This document shows, one piece after another, positions 9,985 through 17,445 of a stretch of 64,000 bases of DNA. This DNA comes from Burkholderia seminalis DSM 23518 (GTDB lineage Bacteria; Pseudomonadota; Gammaproteobacteria; Burkholderiales; Burkholderiaceae), in NCBI RefSeq assembly GCF_902832885.1, contig NZ_CADFDK010000002.1, positions 848,565 to 912,564 on the forward strand, read 5' to 3'. The notes beneath the pieces were generated by a model. That model ran no database searches, was not told the origin of the DNA, and saw nothing but the letters and a program-made list of their open reading frames with translations. Made by a program: the position numbers and the translations under genes. Numbering within the stretch: position 1 is the first letter of the stretch; the number at the start of each line of letters is the position of its first letter.

Positions 9985-10076
9985 CGTCGCAACTTTGTGC
10001 TGTCAGTTGATCCACTACCCCGATGGATCAATTGTTGAAGCGCCCATCGCCGAGCGGCGAATGGGCGTCTTTTTTT
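9985..10076 (+). ncRNA. Candidate small RNA ending in a strong terminator
   Basis: Non-coding stretch with consecutive RNA structure. A perfect 8-bp stem TTGATCCA / TGGATCAA (10007-10014 with 10024-10031) holds a 9-nt loop CTACCCCGA and is followed by an intrinsic terminator at 10041-10076. An alternative pairing CAACT / AGTTG (9990-9994, 10005-10009) would compete with the first stem. No coding gene lies upstream on this strand for almost 1 kb, so the terminator needs another transcript to explain it. The 5' end and promoter are not located; the start given is arbitrary. Confidence 0.4.
10041..10076 (+). terminator. Rho-independent terminator
   Basis: An 11-bp GC-rich stem (CGCCCAT and CGCC pairing with GGCG and ATGGGCG, one bulged A) with a GAGC loop, followed by T-C and seven Ts. 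This is one of the best intrinsic terminators in the window. It lies upstream of the Sir2 gene on the same strand. Confidence 0.85.
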
Positions 10077-10199
10077 GTGCGCCGGTTTTGCCCCCGGGGC
10101 CGCCGGCCGGATCGGGCGGCGTTATGTATCATGTGTTGGCGCGCGGGCCGCTCGTGCGGTCGCACGGCCGGCCCGCGCGCCCGATCACGCGTTGCCAAC

Positions 10200-11096
10200 A
10201 TGAACGACACAGCCTTGCACGACTCCTCAACCGCCGGCGTCGACCCGGCCGCGCTCGATGCGCTGCACGCGTTCGTCGAGCGGCATCCGCGCCTGCTCGT
10301 GCTGACCGGCGCGGGCATCAGCACCGATTCCGGCATTCCCGGCTATCGCGACCGCAATGGCCAGTGGATGCGCTCGCCGCCGATCCAGCTTCACGAATTC
10401 CTCGGTTCCGATGCCGCGCGGCGGCGTTACTGGGCGCGCAGCATGATCGGCTGGCCCGTCGTCGGTCGCGCGCAACCGAACGGGTCGCACGCCGCGCTGG
10501 CGCGGCTCGGCGGCGCGGGCCGGATCGAGCGCCTCGTCACGCAGAACGTCGACGGCCTGCATCAGCGCGCGGGCAGCGACGACGTGATCGAACTGCACGG
10601 CGGGATCCACGGCGTGACCTGTCTCGAATGCGGCGCACACCATGCGCGTGCGACGATCCAGACGGTGCTCGAGGCCGACAATCCCGACCTGCTGGGCGCG
10701 CAGGCCGAGCCGGCCGCGGACGGCGACGCGCACCTCGAATGGGCCGCGCTCGACACGTTCCGGGTGCCGGCCTGTCCCGCATGCGGCGGCTTGCTGAAGC
10801 CGGCGGTCGTATTCTTCGGCGAGAACGTGCCGCGCGAACGCGTGGCGCTGGCGTCGCAGGCGCTCGACGCGGCCGATGCGCTGCTCGTCGTCGGTTCGTC
10901 GCTGATGGTGTATTCCGGCTACCGCTTCTGCGTGTGGGCGCAGGCGCGGCACAAGCCGGTCGCCGCGCTCAATCTCGGCCATACGCGCGCCGATCCGATC
11001 CTGACGCTGAAGGTCGAGGCGCGTTGCGCGCCGGCGCTCGACGCACTGACGGCCCGTCTGGGGCTTGGCGGCAACCCCGTGGAGCATGCATCGTGA
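10200..11096 (+). CDS. Sir2-family NAD-dependent protein deacetylase
   Basis: Predicted sirtuin removing acyl groups from protein lysines using NAD+, 298 residues. NAD-binding GAGIS is at residues 37-41 with GIPGYRDRNG following; TQNVDGLHQRAG and the catalytic-His motif ELHGG are present; the zinc module is CLEC...CPAC; VVGSSLMVYSGYRF closes the Rossmann fold. I chose the ATG at 10200 because similarity begins soon after (LDALHAFVERHPRLLVLTGAG); the frame upstream runs back through the terminator. The downstream gene overlaps by 4 nt, so the two are cotranscribed. Confidence 0.93.
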   Translation: MNDTALHDSSTAGVDPAALDALHAFVERHPRLLVLTGAGISTDSGIPGYRDRNGQWMRSPPIQLHEFLGSDAARRRYWARSMIGWPVVGRAQPNGSHAALARLGGAGRIERLVTQNVDGLHQRAGSDDVIELHGGIHGVTCLECGAHHARATIQTVLEADNPDLLGAQAEPAADGDAHLEWAALDTFRVPACPACGGLLKPAVVFFGENVPRERVALASQALDAADALLVVGSSLMVYSGYRFCVWAQARHKPVAALNLGHTRADPILTLKVEARCAPALDALTARLGLGGNPVEHAS

Positions 11097-11734
11097 CCGG
11101 CGCCCCGTCTTCGCCCGATCCCGCCGCGCGGTTGCTGGCGCCCGCGGCCGAACGCAACCGCGGGCCGATCCTCGACGTATTGCGCCGCGTGCTGCCGGCG
11201 AGCGGCAGCGTGCTCGAAATCGCGAGCGGCACCGGCCAGCATGTCGTCCACTTCGCACAGGCGTTGCCGGGCCTGCGCTGGCAGCCGAGCGACCCCGACG
11301 AACAGGCGCGGCACTCGATCGCCGCGTGGATCGCGCATGCGGGCCTCGCGAACGTCGCCGGGCCGCTGGCGTTCGACGTGCGCGAGGCATCGTGGCCGGT
11401 CGCGATGCTCGACGCGATCGTCTGCATCAACATGATTCACATTTCTCCGTGGGCCTGCACGGAAGCGCTGTTCGCGGGCGCGGCGCGGCTGCTGCGGCCG
11501 GGCGGCGTGCTGTTCCTGTACGGTCCGTACCGCCGCGAAGGCCGGCACACGGCGCCGTCGAACGAGGCATTCGACCTGCAGCTGCGCAGCCGCGACCCGT
11601 CGTGGGGCGTGCGCGATCTCGAGACCGTCGTCGCGCTCGGCCTCGATCGCGGGCTCGACTGTATCGAGGTCGTCGAGATGCCGGCGAACAACCTGAGCGT
11701 CGTGTTCCGCCGGTTGCCGCACGCGGAGCAATGA
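11093..11734 (+). CDS. DUF938 family, SAM-dependent methyltransferase-like protein
   Basis: 213 residues of the DUF938 family, which has a class I methyltransferase fold. The SAM motif is VLEIASGTGQHVVHFAQALP; WQPSDPDEQ and INMIHISPWACTEALF are typical family blocks. It starts at a GTG (11093) overlapping the Sir2 TGA (GTGA), giving translational coupling; no ATG is available before the conserved region. Substrate unknown. Confidence 0.87.
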   Translation: MTGAPSSPDPAARLLAPAAERNRGPILDVLRRVLPASGSVLEIASGTGQHVVHFAQALPGLRWQPSDPDEQARHSIAAWIAHAGLANVAGPLAFDVREASWPVAMLDAIVCINMIHISPWACTEALFAGAARLLRPGGVLFLYGPYRREGRHTAPSNEAFDLQLRSRDPSWGVRDLETVVALGLDRGLDCIEVVEMPANNLSVVFRRLPHAEQ

Positions 11735-11831
11735 CACGCCGGCGCGCATCGACGCCGGGTTTCCACTATCCTTTCGCCTGTGCGCGCGGCCCGGTTCGGG
11801 TCGCGCCCCGTTTTTTCCGGAGAATTGACTA

Positions 11832-13244
11832 ATGGGCAAACAAGCAATCGGTGTGATCGGACTTGCGGTGATGGGCCGCAATCTCGCACTCAATATCGAG
11901 AGCCGCGGTTACGCGGTGTCGGTGTACAACCGCAGCCGCGAGAAAACCGACGAACTGATCGCCGAATTCCCCGGCCGCAACCTGGTGCCGACCTATACGC
12001 TCGAAGAATTCGTCGCGTCGCTGGAAACGCCGCGCCGGATCCTGATGATGGTGAAAGCCGGCGAGGCGACCGATGCGACGATCGCGTCGCTCAAGCCGCT
12101 GCTCGAGAAGGGCGACGTGCTGATCGACGGCGGCAATACGCACTTCACCGACACGATCCGCCGCAACCAGGAACTCGCGCAGTCGGGCCTGCACTTCATC
12201 GGCACCGGCGTGTCGGGCGGCGAGGAGGGCGCGCTGCGCGGCCCGTCGATCATGCCAGGCGGCCAGCGCGACGCGTACGACCTCGTCGAGCCGATCCTCA
12301 AGCAGATCGCCGCGAAGGCGCCGTCGGACGGCGAGCCGTGCGTCGCGTACATGGGCCCGGACGGTGCGGGCCACTACGTGAAGATGGTCCACAACGGTAT
12401 CGAATACGGCGACATGCAGCTGATCGCCGAAAGCTACTCGGTGCTGAAGGACGTCGCGGGCCTGACCAACGACGAACTCGGCGCGGTGTACACCGAATGG
12501 AACCAGGGCGAACTCGACAGCTACCTGATCGAGATCACGTCGAAGATCTTCGGCAAGAAGGACGAGGAGACCGGCAAGCACCTCGTCGACGTGATCCTCG
12601 ATCGCGCCGCGCAGAAGGGCACCGGCAAGTGGACGAGCCAGAACGCGCTGGATCTCGGCGTGCCGCTGCCGCTCATCACCGAGTCGGTGTTCGCGCGCGT
12701 GCTGTCGTCGCTGAAGACCGAGCGCGTCGCGGCCAGCAAGATCCTGTCGGGCCCGGCCGCCGCGCCGTTCGACGGCGATCGCGCCGCGTTCGTCGAAGCG
12801 GTGCGCCGCGCGCTGTACCTGAGCAAGGTGATCTCGTACGCGCAGGGCTTCGCGCAACTGCGCACGGCGTCGGAAGAGTACGGCTGGAACCTCGATCTCG
12901 GGACGATCGCGAAGATTTTCCGCGCGGGCTGCATCATCCGCGCGCGCTTCCTGCAGAAGATCACCGACGCCTACGCGAAGGATCCGGCGCTCGCGAACCT
13001 GCTGCTCGACCCGTACTTCAAGGACATCGCCGCGAACTACCAGACGGCGCTGCGCGACGTCGTGGTCGCCGCGGTCAAGGCCGGCGTGCCGGTCCCGGCG
13101 TTCGCGTCGGCGGTCGCGTACTTCGACAGCTACCGTTCCGAGCGGCTGCCGGCGAACCTCGTGCAGGCGCAGCGCGACTTCTTCGGCGCGCATACGTTCG
13201 AGCGTACCGACCAGCCGGGCAGCTTCCACGCGAACTGGTCGTAA
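11832..13244 (+). CDS. gnd: 6-phosphogluconate dehydrogenase, decarboxylating
   Basis: Oxidises 6-phosphogluconate to ribulose 5-phosphate and CO2 with NADP+ (or NAD+) in the pentose phosphate pathway; cytoplasmic. 470 residues matches the long-chain enzymes. Visible are the dinucleotide fold [14 protein letters not shown] with NRSREKTDE, the substrate region [21 protein letters not shown], the Lys-containing [20 protein letters not shown], and [18 protein letters not shown] precedes the ATG by about ten bases. Single gene, probably ended by the hairpin at 13277. Confidence 0.97.
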   Translation: MGKQAIGVIGLAVMGRNLALNIESRGYAVSVYNRSREKTDELIAEFPGRNLVPTYTLEEFVASLETPRRILMMVKAGEATDATIASLKPLLEKGDVLIDGGNTHFTDTIRRNQELAQSGLHFIGTGVSGGEEGALRGPSIMPGGQRDAYDLVEPILKQIAAKAPSDGEPCVAYMGPDGAGHYVKMVHNGIEYGDMQLIAESYSVLKDVAGLTNDELGAVYTEWNQGELDSYLIEITSKIFGKKDEETGKHLVDVILDRAAQKGTGKWTSQNALDLGVPLPLITESVFARVLSSLKTERVAASKILSGPAAAPFDGDRAAFVEAVRRALYLSKVISYAQGFAQLRTASEEYGWNLDLGTIAKIFRAGCIIRARFLQKITDAYAKDPALANLLLDPYFKDIAANYQTALRDVVVAAVKAGVPVPAFASAVAYFDSYRSERLPANLVQAQRDFFGAHTFERTDQPGSFHANWS

Positions 13245-13276
13245 CCGGCGCGTGGGGGCGGCATTGTTGCGAAAAT

Positions 13277-13298
13277 CTATTCTTTGAATAGGGTTTTT
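13277..13298 (+). terminator. Probable intrinsic terminator after gnd
   Basis: Short stem CTATTC / GAATAG with a TTT loop, followed by GG and five Ts, 32 bp after the gnd stop. The stem is weak, so efficiency is doubtful. Confidence 0.45.
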
Positions 13299-13356
13299 CT
13301 ATCCCGGATGCCGACATTGTTGGCTCCGGGGAAACAGTGTTTTCGTTCTTTCATGG

Positions 13357-13385
13357 TTTTCCCTAGGTGCTGCCGGGACTAAACT
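13357..13385 (+). promoter_or_regulatory. Candidate promoter for the DUF4148 gene
   Basis: TTTTCC (13357-13362) and TAAACT (13380-13385) are separated by 17 bp in an unusually AT-containing stretch about 60 bp before the DUF4148 start. The match to sigma-70 consensus is partial. Confidence 0.3.
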
Positions 13386-13444
13386 CTGTTCCATCGCTGC
13401 AGACATGGTGTGTGCGGCGGAGCAAAAAAATCCCGGAGGTAATC

Positions 13445-13786
13445 ATGAAATCGCTGATCGCAACGTTCGCCGCAGCTGCTGTCCTCGCCGTTCCCGCCGT
13501 CTCGTTTGCCCAAAACGCGCCCGTCACCCGTGCACAGGTGAAGGCCGATCTCGTCGCCGTCCAGCAGGCCGGCTACAAGCTGGGCAGCGACCGCACGAAC
13601 TACCCGGAAGGCATCCAGGCTGCCGAAGCACGTCTGAACCCGCAACAAAACGTTGCCGCTGCCGACACGACCGGCTACGGCGCGCAACCGGCCGCCGCGC
13701 AAGAATCGGGCGCTCCGGCTGCTGCAAAGACCGGCTGGCAAGTCAAGCGTATCGCTGACGGCGCACCGGTCTACAAGGGTCGTTAA
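13445..13786 (+). CDS. DUF4148 small secreted protein
   Basis: 113 residues with a signal peptide (MKSLIATFAAAAVLAVPAVSFA, cleaved near residue 22). The DUF4148 core follows: TRAQVKADLVAVQQAGYKLG, then the YPEGIQAAEARL motif. These small exported proteins occur in many copies in Burkholderia and their function is unknown. A strong ribosome site GGAGGT lies six bases before the ATG; the open frame further upstream has no support. Single gene with its own promoter-like sequence and terminator. Confidence 0.9.
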   Translation: MKSLIATFAAAAVLAVPAVSFAQNAPVTRAQVKADLVAVQQAGYKLGSDRTNYPEGIQAAEARLNPQQNVAAADTTGYGAQPAAAQESGAPAAAKTGWQVKRIADGAPVYKGR

Positions 13787-13830
13787 TGGTGCGGCCGCCC
13801 CGGCGGCCGGATCCGACCCTCTGTAGTACA

Positions 13831-13872
13831 AACAGCCCGTCGTTCCGTCATGCGGAACGGCGGGCTGTTTTC
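13831..13872. terminator. Strong bidirectional terminator
   Basis: A near-perfect 17-bp inverted repeat (AACAGCCCGTCGTTCCG with its complement CGGAACGGCGGGCTGTT) and a short TCATG loop. The rightward strand ends in TTTTC; the leftward strand has no long T-run but reads the same stem. It sits between the convergent DUF4148 gene and the leftward gene at 13899. Confidence 0.85.
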
Positions 13873-13898
13873 ATTGGCGGCGCGTGACGCGCCGGCGC

Positions 13899-14219
13899 TC
13901 AATGCAGCGGGCGGCGGCCGCGCCCGATATCGCGGAACAGCGCTTCGGCCGGTTCCAGCACCTGCAGCCACGTTTCGTCGTAGCCGCTCAGCGTGTCGAG
14001 TGCGTCGCGCAGCCGTTCGATCGCGAGGATCGGCAGCTCGACGCTGTGGCGCGTGGCGCCCGTCATGTGCGCGACGCTCGCCAGCTGGACGAGCGCATCG
14101 GCCGCTTCGGCGACATCGGTCGCGAACAGCAGGTGCCGGTTGAGCAATTCGACCAGGCCGCTGGAGCTGGCGAAATCGTCGGCGTCGAGCTGCACGGAAA
14201 GAAACGTCGCGTTGTTCAT
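13899..14219 (-). CDS. Hypothetical protein, 106 aa
   Basis: Not recognised. A small soluble protein rich in Ala, Leu, Asp and Glu, predicted mostly helical, with no signal peptide or Cys/His motif (VAEAADALVQLASVAHMTGA, ILAIERLRDALDTLSGYDE). I chose ATG 14219 (MNNATFLSVQ) because GAGGAG lies seven bases upstream; the ATG at 14225 is too close to that site and the longer frame runs through a structured non-coding region. It shares the terminator at 13831 with the convergent DUF4148 gene. Confidence 0.7.
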   Translation of the reverse strand: MNNATFLSVQLDADDFASSSGLVELLNRHLLFATDVAEAADALVQLASVAHMTGATRHSVELPILAIERLRDALDTLSGYDETWLQVLEPAEALFRDIGRGRRPLH

Positions 14220-14664
14220 TGTCATGCTCCTCGTTGTCATTGGATCGCGCTGCATCACCGAGTATAGGCGGCGATCGAAGCGGGGAATGTGACGGCGGCG
14301 GGATGGGCTGCGCATGCGGCGGCGCGGGTGGAAAACCCGCCCGAAGCCCGCTTGAAGCCCGCCGGACGGCCCGCCCGGCGCGGCTCGCAGGCCGCCGCCA
14401 CGCCCGTGCGGCGCTGCAAGATTGTTGCCGGAACCGGCAGCCGACGCGGTCCCGACCGCGACAAATGGTATCTTTGCCGGTCGGGACGACACTGGAAAGT
14501 GCGAAAAAGGGGCCGGTGAGCCCCTTCGCGCGGACGTTCCGCTGTGGAAACTGACGGCCGCGCGAGCGGTCGGATACTGATTGGTCCGGCCGTCCGGCCG
14601 GACATCGTGCGTCGCGCACCGGGGGGGCGGTGGGCGGCGTCGCGACGCAAATCCGGGAGGACCC
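14220..14664. other. Divergent intergenic region
   Basis: 445 bp between the leftward 106-aa gene and the rightward NlpD-like gene. It holds the inverted repeat at 14449-14487 and, just after it, a second small hairpin (GGGGCC/GGTGAGCCCC near 14512-14527). No gene is convincing here. Confidence 0.5.
14449..14487. repeat. Perfect 10-bp inverted repeat with 19-nt spacer
   Basis: GTCCCGACCG at 14449-14458 pairs exactly with CGGTCGGGAC at 14478-14487. The spacer is AT-richer (includes AAATGGTATCTTT). It lies about 180 bp upstream of the NlpD-like start, and could be an operator or a leader hairpin. Confidence 0.5.
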
Positions 14665-15396
14665 TTGAGAGAAACTATTCCCATCCACGATGCGCTGACG
14701 CGCTGGTTGCCGCAGGCGGCGCTCGTCGCTGCCGCCGTCGCGCTGTCGGGCTGTACGCTGACGCCGTGGACCGACAACTGGCAACCGGCGCGCCAGTCGA
14801 CCCCGATGTCGGCAGCGACGCCGGGCGTGATCGCTGGCTATTACCGCGTAAACCCGGGCGATACGCTCGCGGGCATCGCGAGTGCCTACGGGCAACGCGT
14901 GCAGGACGTGGCCGGCTGGAATCACATGGCGCCGACCGACGCCGTGTCGCCCGGCCAGGTGCTGCGCGTGGCGCCGCCGTCCGCCGCGCCGTCGCCCGGG
15001 CAGCCGCCCGCCGCGGCCGCGCCGGGCTCGCTCGCCTGGCCGGCAACCGGCGTCGTCGCGACGCCGTTCGCGGCCGGCAAGACACGCGGCGTCGTGATCG
15101 CCGCGTCCGGGCCCGACCACTCGGTGCGGGCCGCGGCGAACGGGCGCGTGGTCTACGCCGGGTCCGGCGTCAAGGCATACGGCCCGCTCGTGATCCTGAA
15201 GCACGACAACGGCCTCATCACGGCCTACGGGCACAACGGCAAGCTGCTCGTCAACGAAGGCGACGCGGTCCGCCAGGGCCAGCCGGTCGCCGAGATGGGC
15301 ACCGATGCGAGCGGTCGATCGACGTTCGAGTTCGAAGTCCGCCAGAACGGCAAGGTCGTCGATCCGATGAACTTCCTGCCGCGCAACGGCGGCTGA
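14665..15396 (+). CDS. LysM + degenerate M23 lipoprotein, NlpD-like
   Basis: 243-residue envelope lipoprotein, probably a regulator of septal murein amidases. Lipobox ALSGC gives acylated Cys30. A LysM repeat (about residues 57-100, YRVNPGDTLAGIASAYGQRV) binds peptidoglycan and an M23/LytM fold follows (about 130-240). The metal-binding HxH of active enzymes is replaced (TFEFEVR where active enzymes and NlpD carry LHFE), so it is probably non-catalytic, as in NlpD/EnvC. Translation most likely starts at TTG 14665, four bases after GGGAGG; no ATG fits. Not next to rpoS, unlike classic nlpD. Confidence 0.82.
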   Translation: MRETIPIHDALTRWLPQAALVAAAVALSGCTLTPWTDNWQPARQSTPMSAATPGVIAGYYRVNPGDTLAGIASAYGQRVQDVAGWNHMAPTDAVSPGQVLRVAPPSAAPSPGQPPAAAAPGSLAWPATGVVATPFAAGKTRGVVIAASGPDHSVRAAANGRVVYAGSGVKAYGPLVILKHDNGLITAYGHNGKLLVNEGDAVRQGQPVAEMGTDASGRSTFEFEVRQNGKVVDPMNFLPRNGG

Positions 15397-15444
15397 CGGC
15401 CTGCATGACCCCGTGTGCGCCGGGCGGCGCACACGCTCCCGCCT

Positions 15445-16083
15445 TCATCCTTCCCCGAGCGTCGCGGTACCGGACTGTCTAGCGTGGTTGCCGAGCCAGC
15501 GGATACCCAGCGCGAGCGCCGCCGCGCCAAGCGCGATCAGCGAACACTGGATCGCGACCGGCAGGTAGCCGTGCGGCCGCGGATCGACGAACGGGTAGGG
15601 ATACCAGTTCTCGAACGCGCCACGCACGAGCGTATAGCCGAGATAGACGACCGGAAAACCGAGCCACGCGAACGCGCTGCTTCGCGCGATCGGCCGGCGC
15701 GGTTCCACGTACAGCCAGTCGCACAGCATCACGAGCGGCACGATCCGGTGCAGCACCCAGTTGTTGAACGCCGGCGTGACATGGCGCAGCGCATCGAGCC
15801 GCGCCAGCAGGAGTTCGTAGACGATCGCGGTGATCAGCACGTACAGCACGGCGGCGCCGCGCATCGATTCGTAGCGGGCCGAGCCGGGGCGGGCGATGCG
15901 CCAGAGGCCCGCGGCCAGCATCGCGGCCGCGTAGAGGCTGCTCAGTTGCGTGAAGTAGCTGAGATAGTTGCCGAGATGGAAGTCCGGCAGGCGCCAGTAG
16001 TCGGCGACGCTGTGCAGCGTGGTGGATACCGCGAGCAACGCGGCGGTCAGCCGATAGGCCGCAACGAAGAACGCCTTGCTCAT
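15445..16083 (-). CDS. Pr6Pr-family integral membrane protein
   Basis: 212 residues with six predicted membrane helices and almost no soluble part, matching the Pr6Pr (prokaryotic six-helix, FAR-17a/AIG1-like) family of unknown function. Conserved elements are NYLSYFTQLSSLYAA in helix 2, NNWVLHRIVPLVMLCDWL and NWYPYPFVDP. The ATG at 16083 (MSKAFFVAAYRL) starts directly at helix 1; the 24-residue extension is basic and unlikely. It converges with the NlpD-like gene and is divergent from cytochrome b561. Confidence 0.85.
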   Translation of the reverse strand: MSKAFFVAAYRLTAALLAVSTTLHSVADYWRLPDFHLGNYLSYFTQLSSLYAAAMLAAGLWRIARPGSARYESMRGAAVLYVLITAIVYELLLARLDALRHVTPAFNNWVLHRIVPLVMLCDWLYVEPRRPIARSSAFAWLGFPVVYLGYTLVRGAFENWYPYPFVDPRPHGYLPVAIQCSLIALGAAALALGIRWLGNHARQSGTATLGEG

Positions 16084-16299
16084 GATGCCCGCGCGCCGTC
16101 GCACCAAAGCTTCATCGTGCCACAGCCGTTTGCGTGCGCGATGCGGACTTTCCATATGAGGGGCGCGCCGGCGATTCGTCGGATATTTGACCGCGCCGCG
16201 TAAAACCGGACGCCCGTGCGGCTACAATCGCGAAAGCTTTGTCGGGCGCGGGGCCGCTTGCCGCCCGCGCGCCTCCCCGCATACAACACGAGACGACGC

Positions 16300-16836
16300 A
16301 TGAGAAACATCCTCGCGAAACAGACGCGCTACAGCTCGCCCGCGATCTTCTTCCACTGGGCCATCTTCGTGCTGGTGGCGCTGGCCTACCTGGCCATCGA
16401 GATCCGCGGCCCGAAGGGCAGCGACAGCCGCGCGTTCTGGATGAACGTGCACCTCACCGCCGGTACGTTCGTGCTCGTGCTGTCGGTGTTGCGCGTGCTG
16501 TGGCGTGTCGTCAGCCGCGTGCCGGAAGCGATTCCGCAGGCGGCGCTGCTGCGCTGGCTGTCGAAGCTCGCGCATGTCGCGCTCTACGTGTTCATCCTCG
16601 CGCAGCCGCTGCTCGGCATCATGATGATCAACCTGGGCGGCAAGCCGGTGTCGCTCGACTGGCTCGGCGTGTCGTTCACGCTGGTCGGCCCCGACAAGGC
16701 GCTGCGGCCGACGATCAAGGAAGCGCACGAACTGATCGGCAACGCGTTCTACTTCGTGATCGGCCTGCATGCGCTGGCCGCGCTGTACCACCACTTCATC
16801 CGGCGCGACGACGTGCTGCGGCGCATGGCGCCCTGA
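16300..16836 (+). CDS. Cytochrome b561
   Basis: Inner-membrane di-heme cytochrome of the bacterial b561 family (CybB-like), 178 residues, four helices, passing electrons between quinol and periplasmic or membrane acceptors. Candidate heme ligands are His in FHWAIFVLVALAYL (helix 1), NVHLTAGTFVLVLSVLRVLW (helix 2), LAHVALYVFILAQPLLG (helix 3) and LHALAALYHHF (helix 4). ATG 16300 (MRNILAKQTRYS) is where similarity begins. The only gene of its unit before the strong hairpin at 16867. Confidence 0.92.
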   Translation: MRNILAKQTRYSSPAIFFHWAIFVLVALAYLAIEIRGPKGSDSRAFWMNVHLTAGTFVLVLSVLRVLWRVVSRVPEAIPQAALLRWLSKLAHVALYVFILAQPLLGIMMINLGGKPVSLDWLGVSFTLVGPDKALRPTIKEAHELIGNAFYFVIGLHALAALYHHFIRRDDVLRRMAP

Positions 16837-16866
16837 TCGCCTCATGCGTGGCACGTCTCGCAGGCG

Positions 16867-16902
16867 GGGGGCGCATGGTTGTGTCGACAACCATGCGCCC
16901 CC
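16867..16902 (+). terminator. Perfect 15-bp stem-loop after cytochrome b561
   Basis: GGGGGCGCATGGTTG pairs exactly with CAACCATGCGCCCCC around a TGTCGA loop, 30 bp after the stop. There is no T-run, so it may act as an RNA-stabilising 3' hairpin or factor-assisted terminator. Confidence 0.55.
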
Positions 16903-16993
16903 GCTCCGTTTACCGGCATGGGTGACTGGCCATCGCGGTGAACATTCTGTAACATCTCGGCTGCTTTTACATTCCGCTTACTCGCCGCCGCGC

Positions 16994-17362
16994 ATGCTGC
17001 ATCGACATCGTCACCTGACCGCCTGGCTCGGCGTGCTCGCGATCTGGATCGCGATCGCGGCGCCGCTGGTGTCGCAGTGGCGCATCGCGCAGGCGGCCAC
17101 GCCGGACGCAATCGTCTGCAGTACGGAGCATGGCGCGCATCGGCCGGCCGATGCGCGCGGCATGCACGATCATGCGCTGCATCTCGACGCGTGCGGCTAC
17201 TGCGGTTTCTTCGCTCATAGCCCCGCGCTCGGCGCGCCGGCTGCCGCGTCGTTCGCTTCCGTTCCCGCCGTTTCCGTTTCCGCCGCCGCGCCGCCTGTCG
17301 TCGCGGCGCGCGCCGACCGCTATCCGCGCGCGTATCCACGCGCACCGCCCGAGCGCGCCTGA
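16994..17362 (+). CDS. DUF2946 family protein, copper-associated
   Basis: 122 residues with an N-terminal hydrophobic segment (AWLGVLAIWIAIAAPLVSQW) acting as signal or anchor, then a His-rich region and the conserved DHALHLDACGYCGFFAHSP block whose CxxC and His residues suggest metal handling. The family commonly sits beside TonB-dependent copper receptors, and one starts 84 bp downstream here. The C-terminal 40 residues are Ala/Pro/Arg-rich and not conserved. Function unknown; a role in copper or heme homeostasis is inference. Confidence 0.8.
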   Translation: MLHRHRHLTAWLGVLAIWIAIAAPLVSQWRIAQAATPDAIVCSTEHGAHRPADARGMHDHALHLDACGYCGFFAHSPALGAPAAASFASVPAVSVSAAAPPVVAARADRYPRAYPRAPPERA

Positions 17363-17445
17363 CGCGCTGTTCTCCGTTCCTACTCCCGCCGATATCCGTG
17401 CGGCCCGTCGCGGCCGCGTGGAGGGCGTCACTCGGGCTTTCGATC

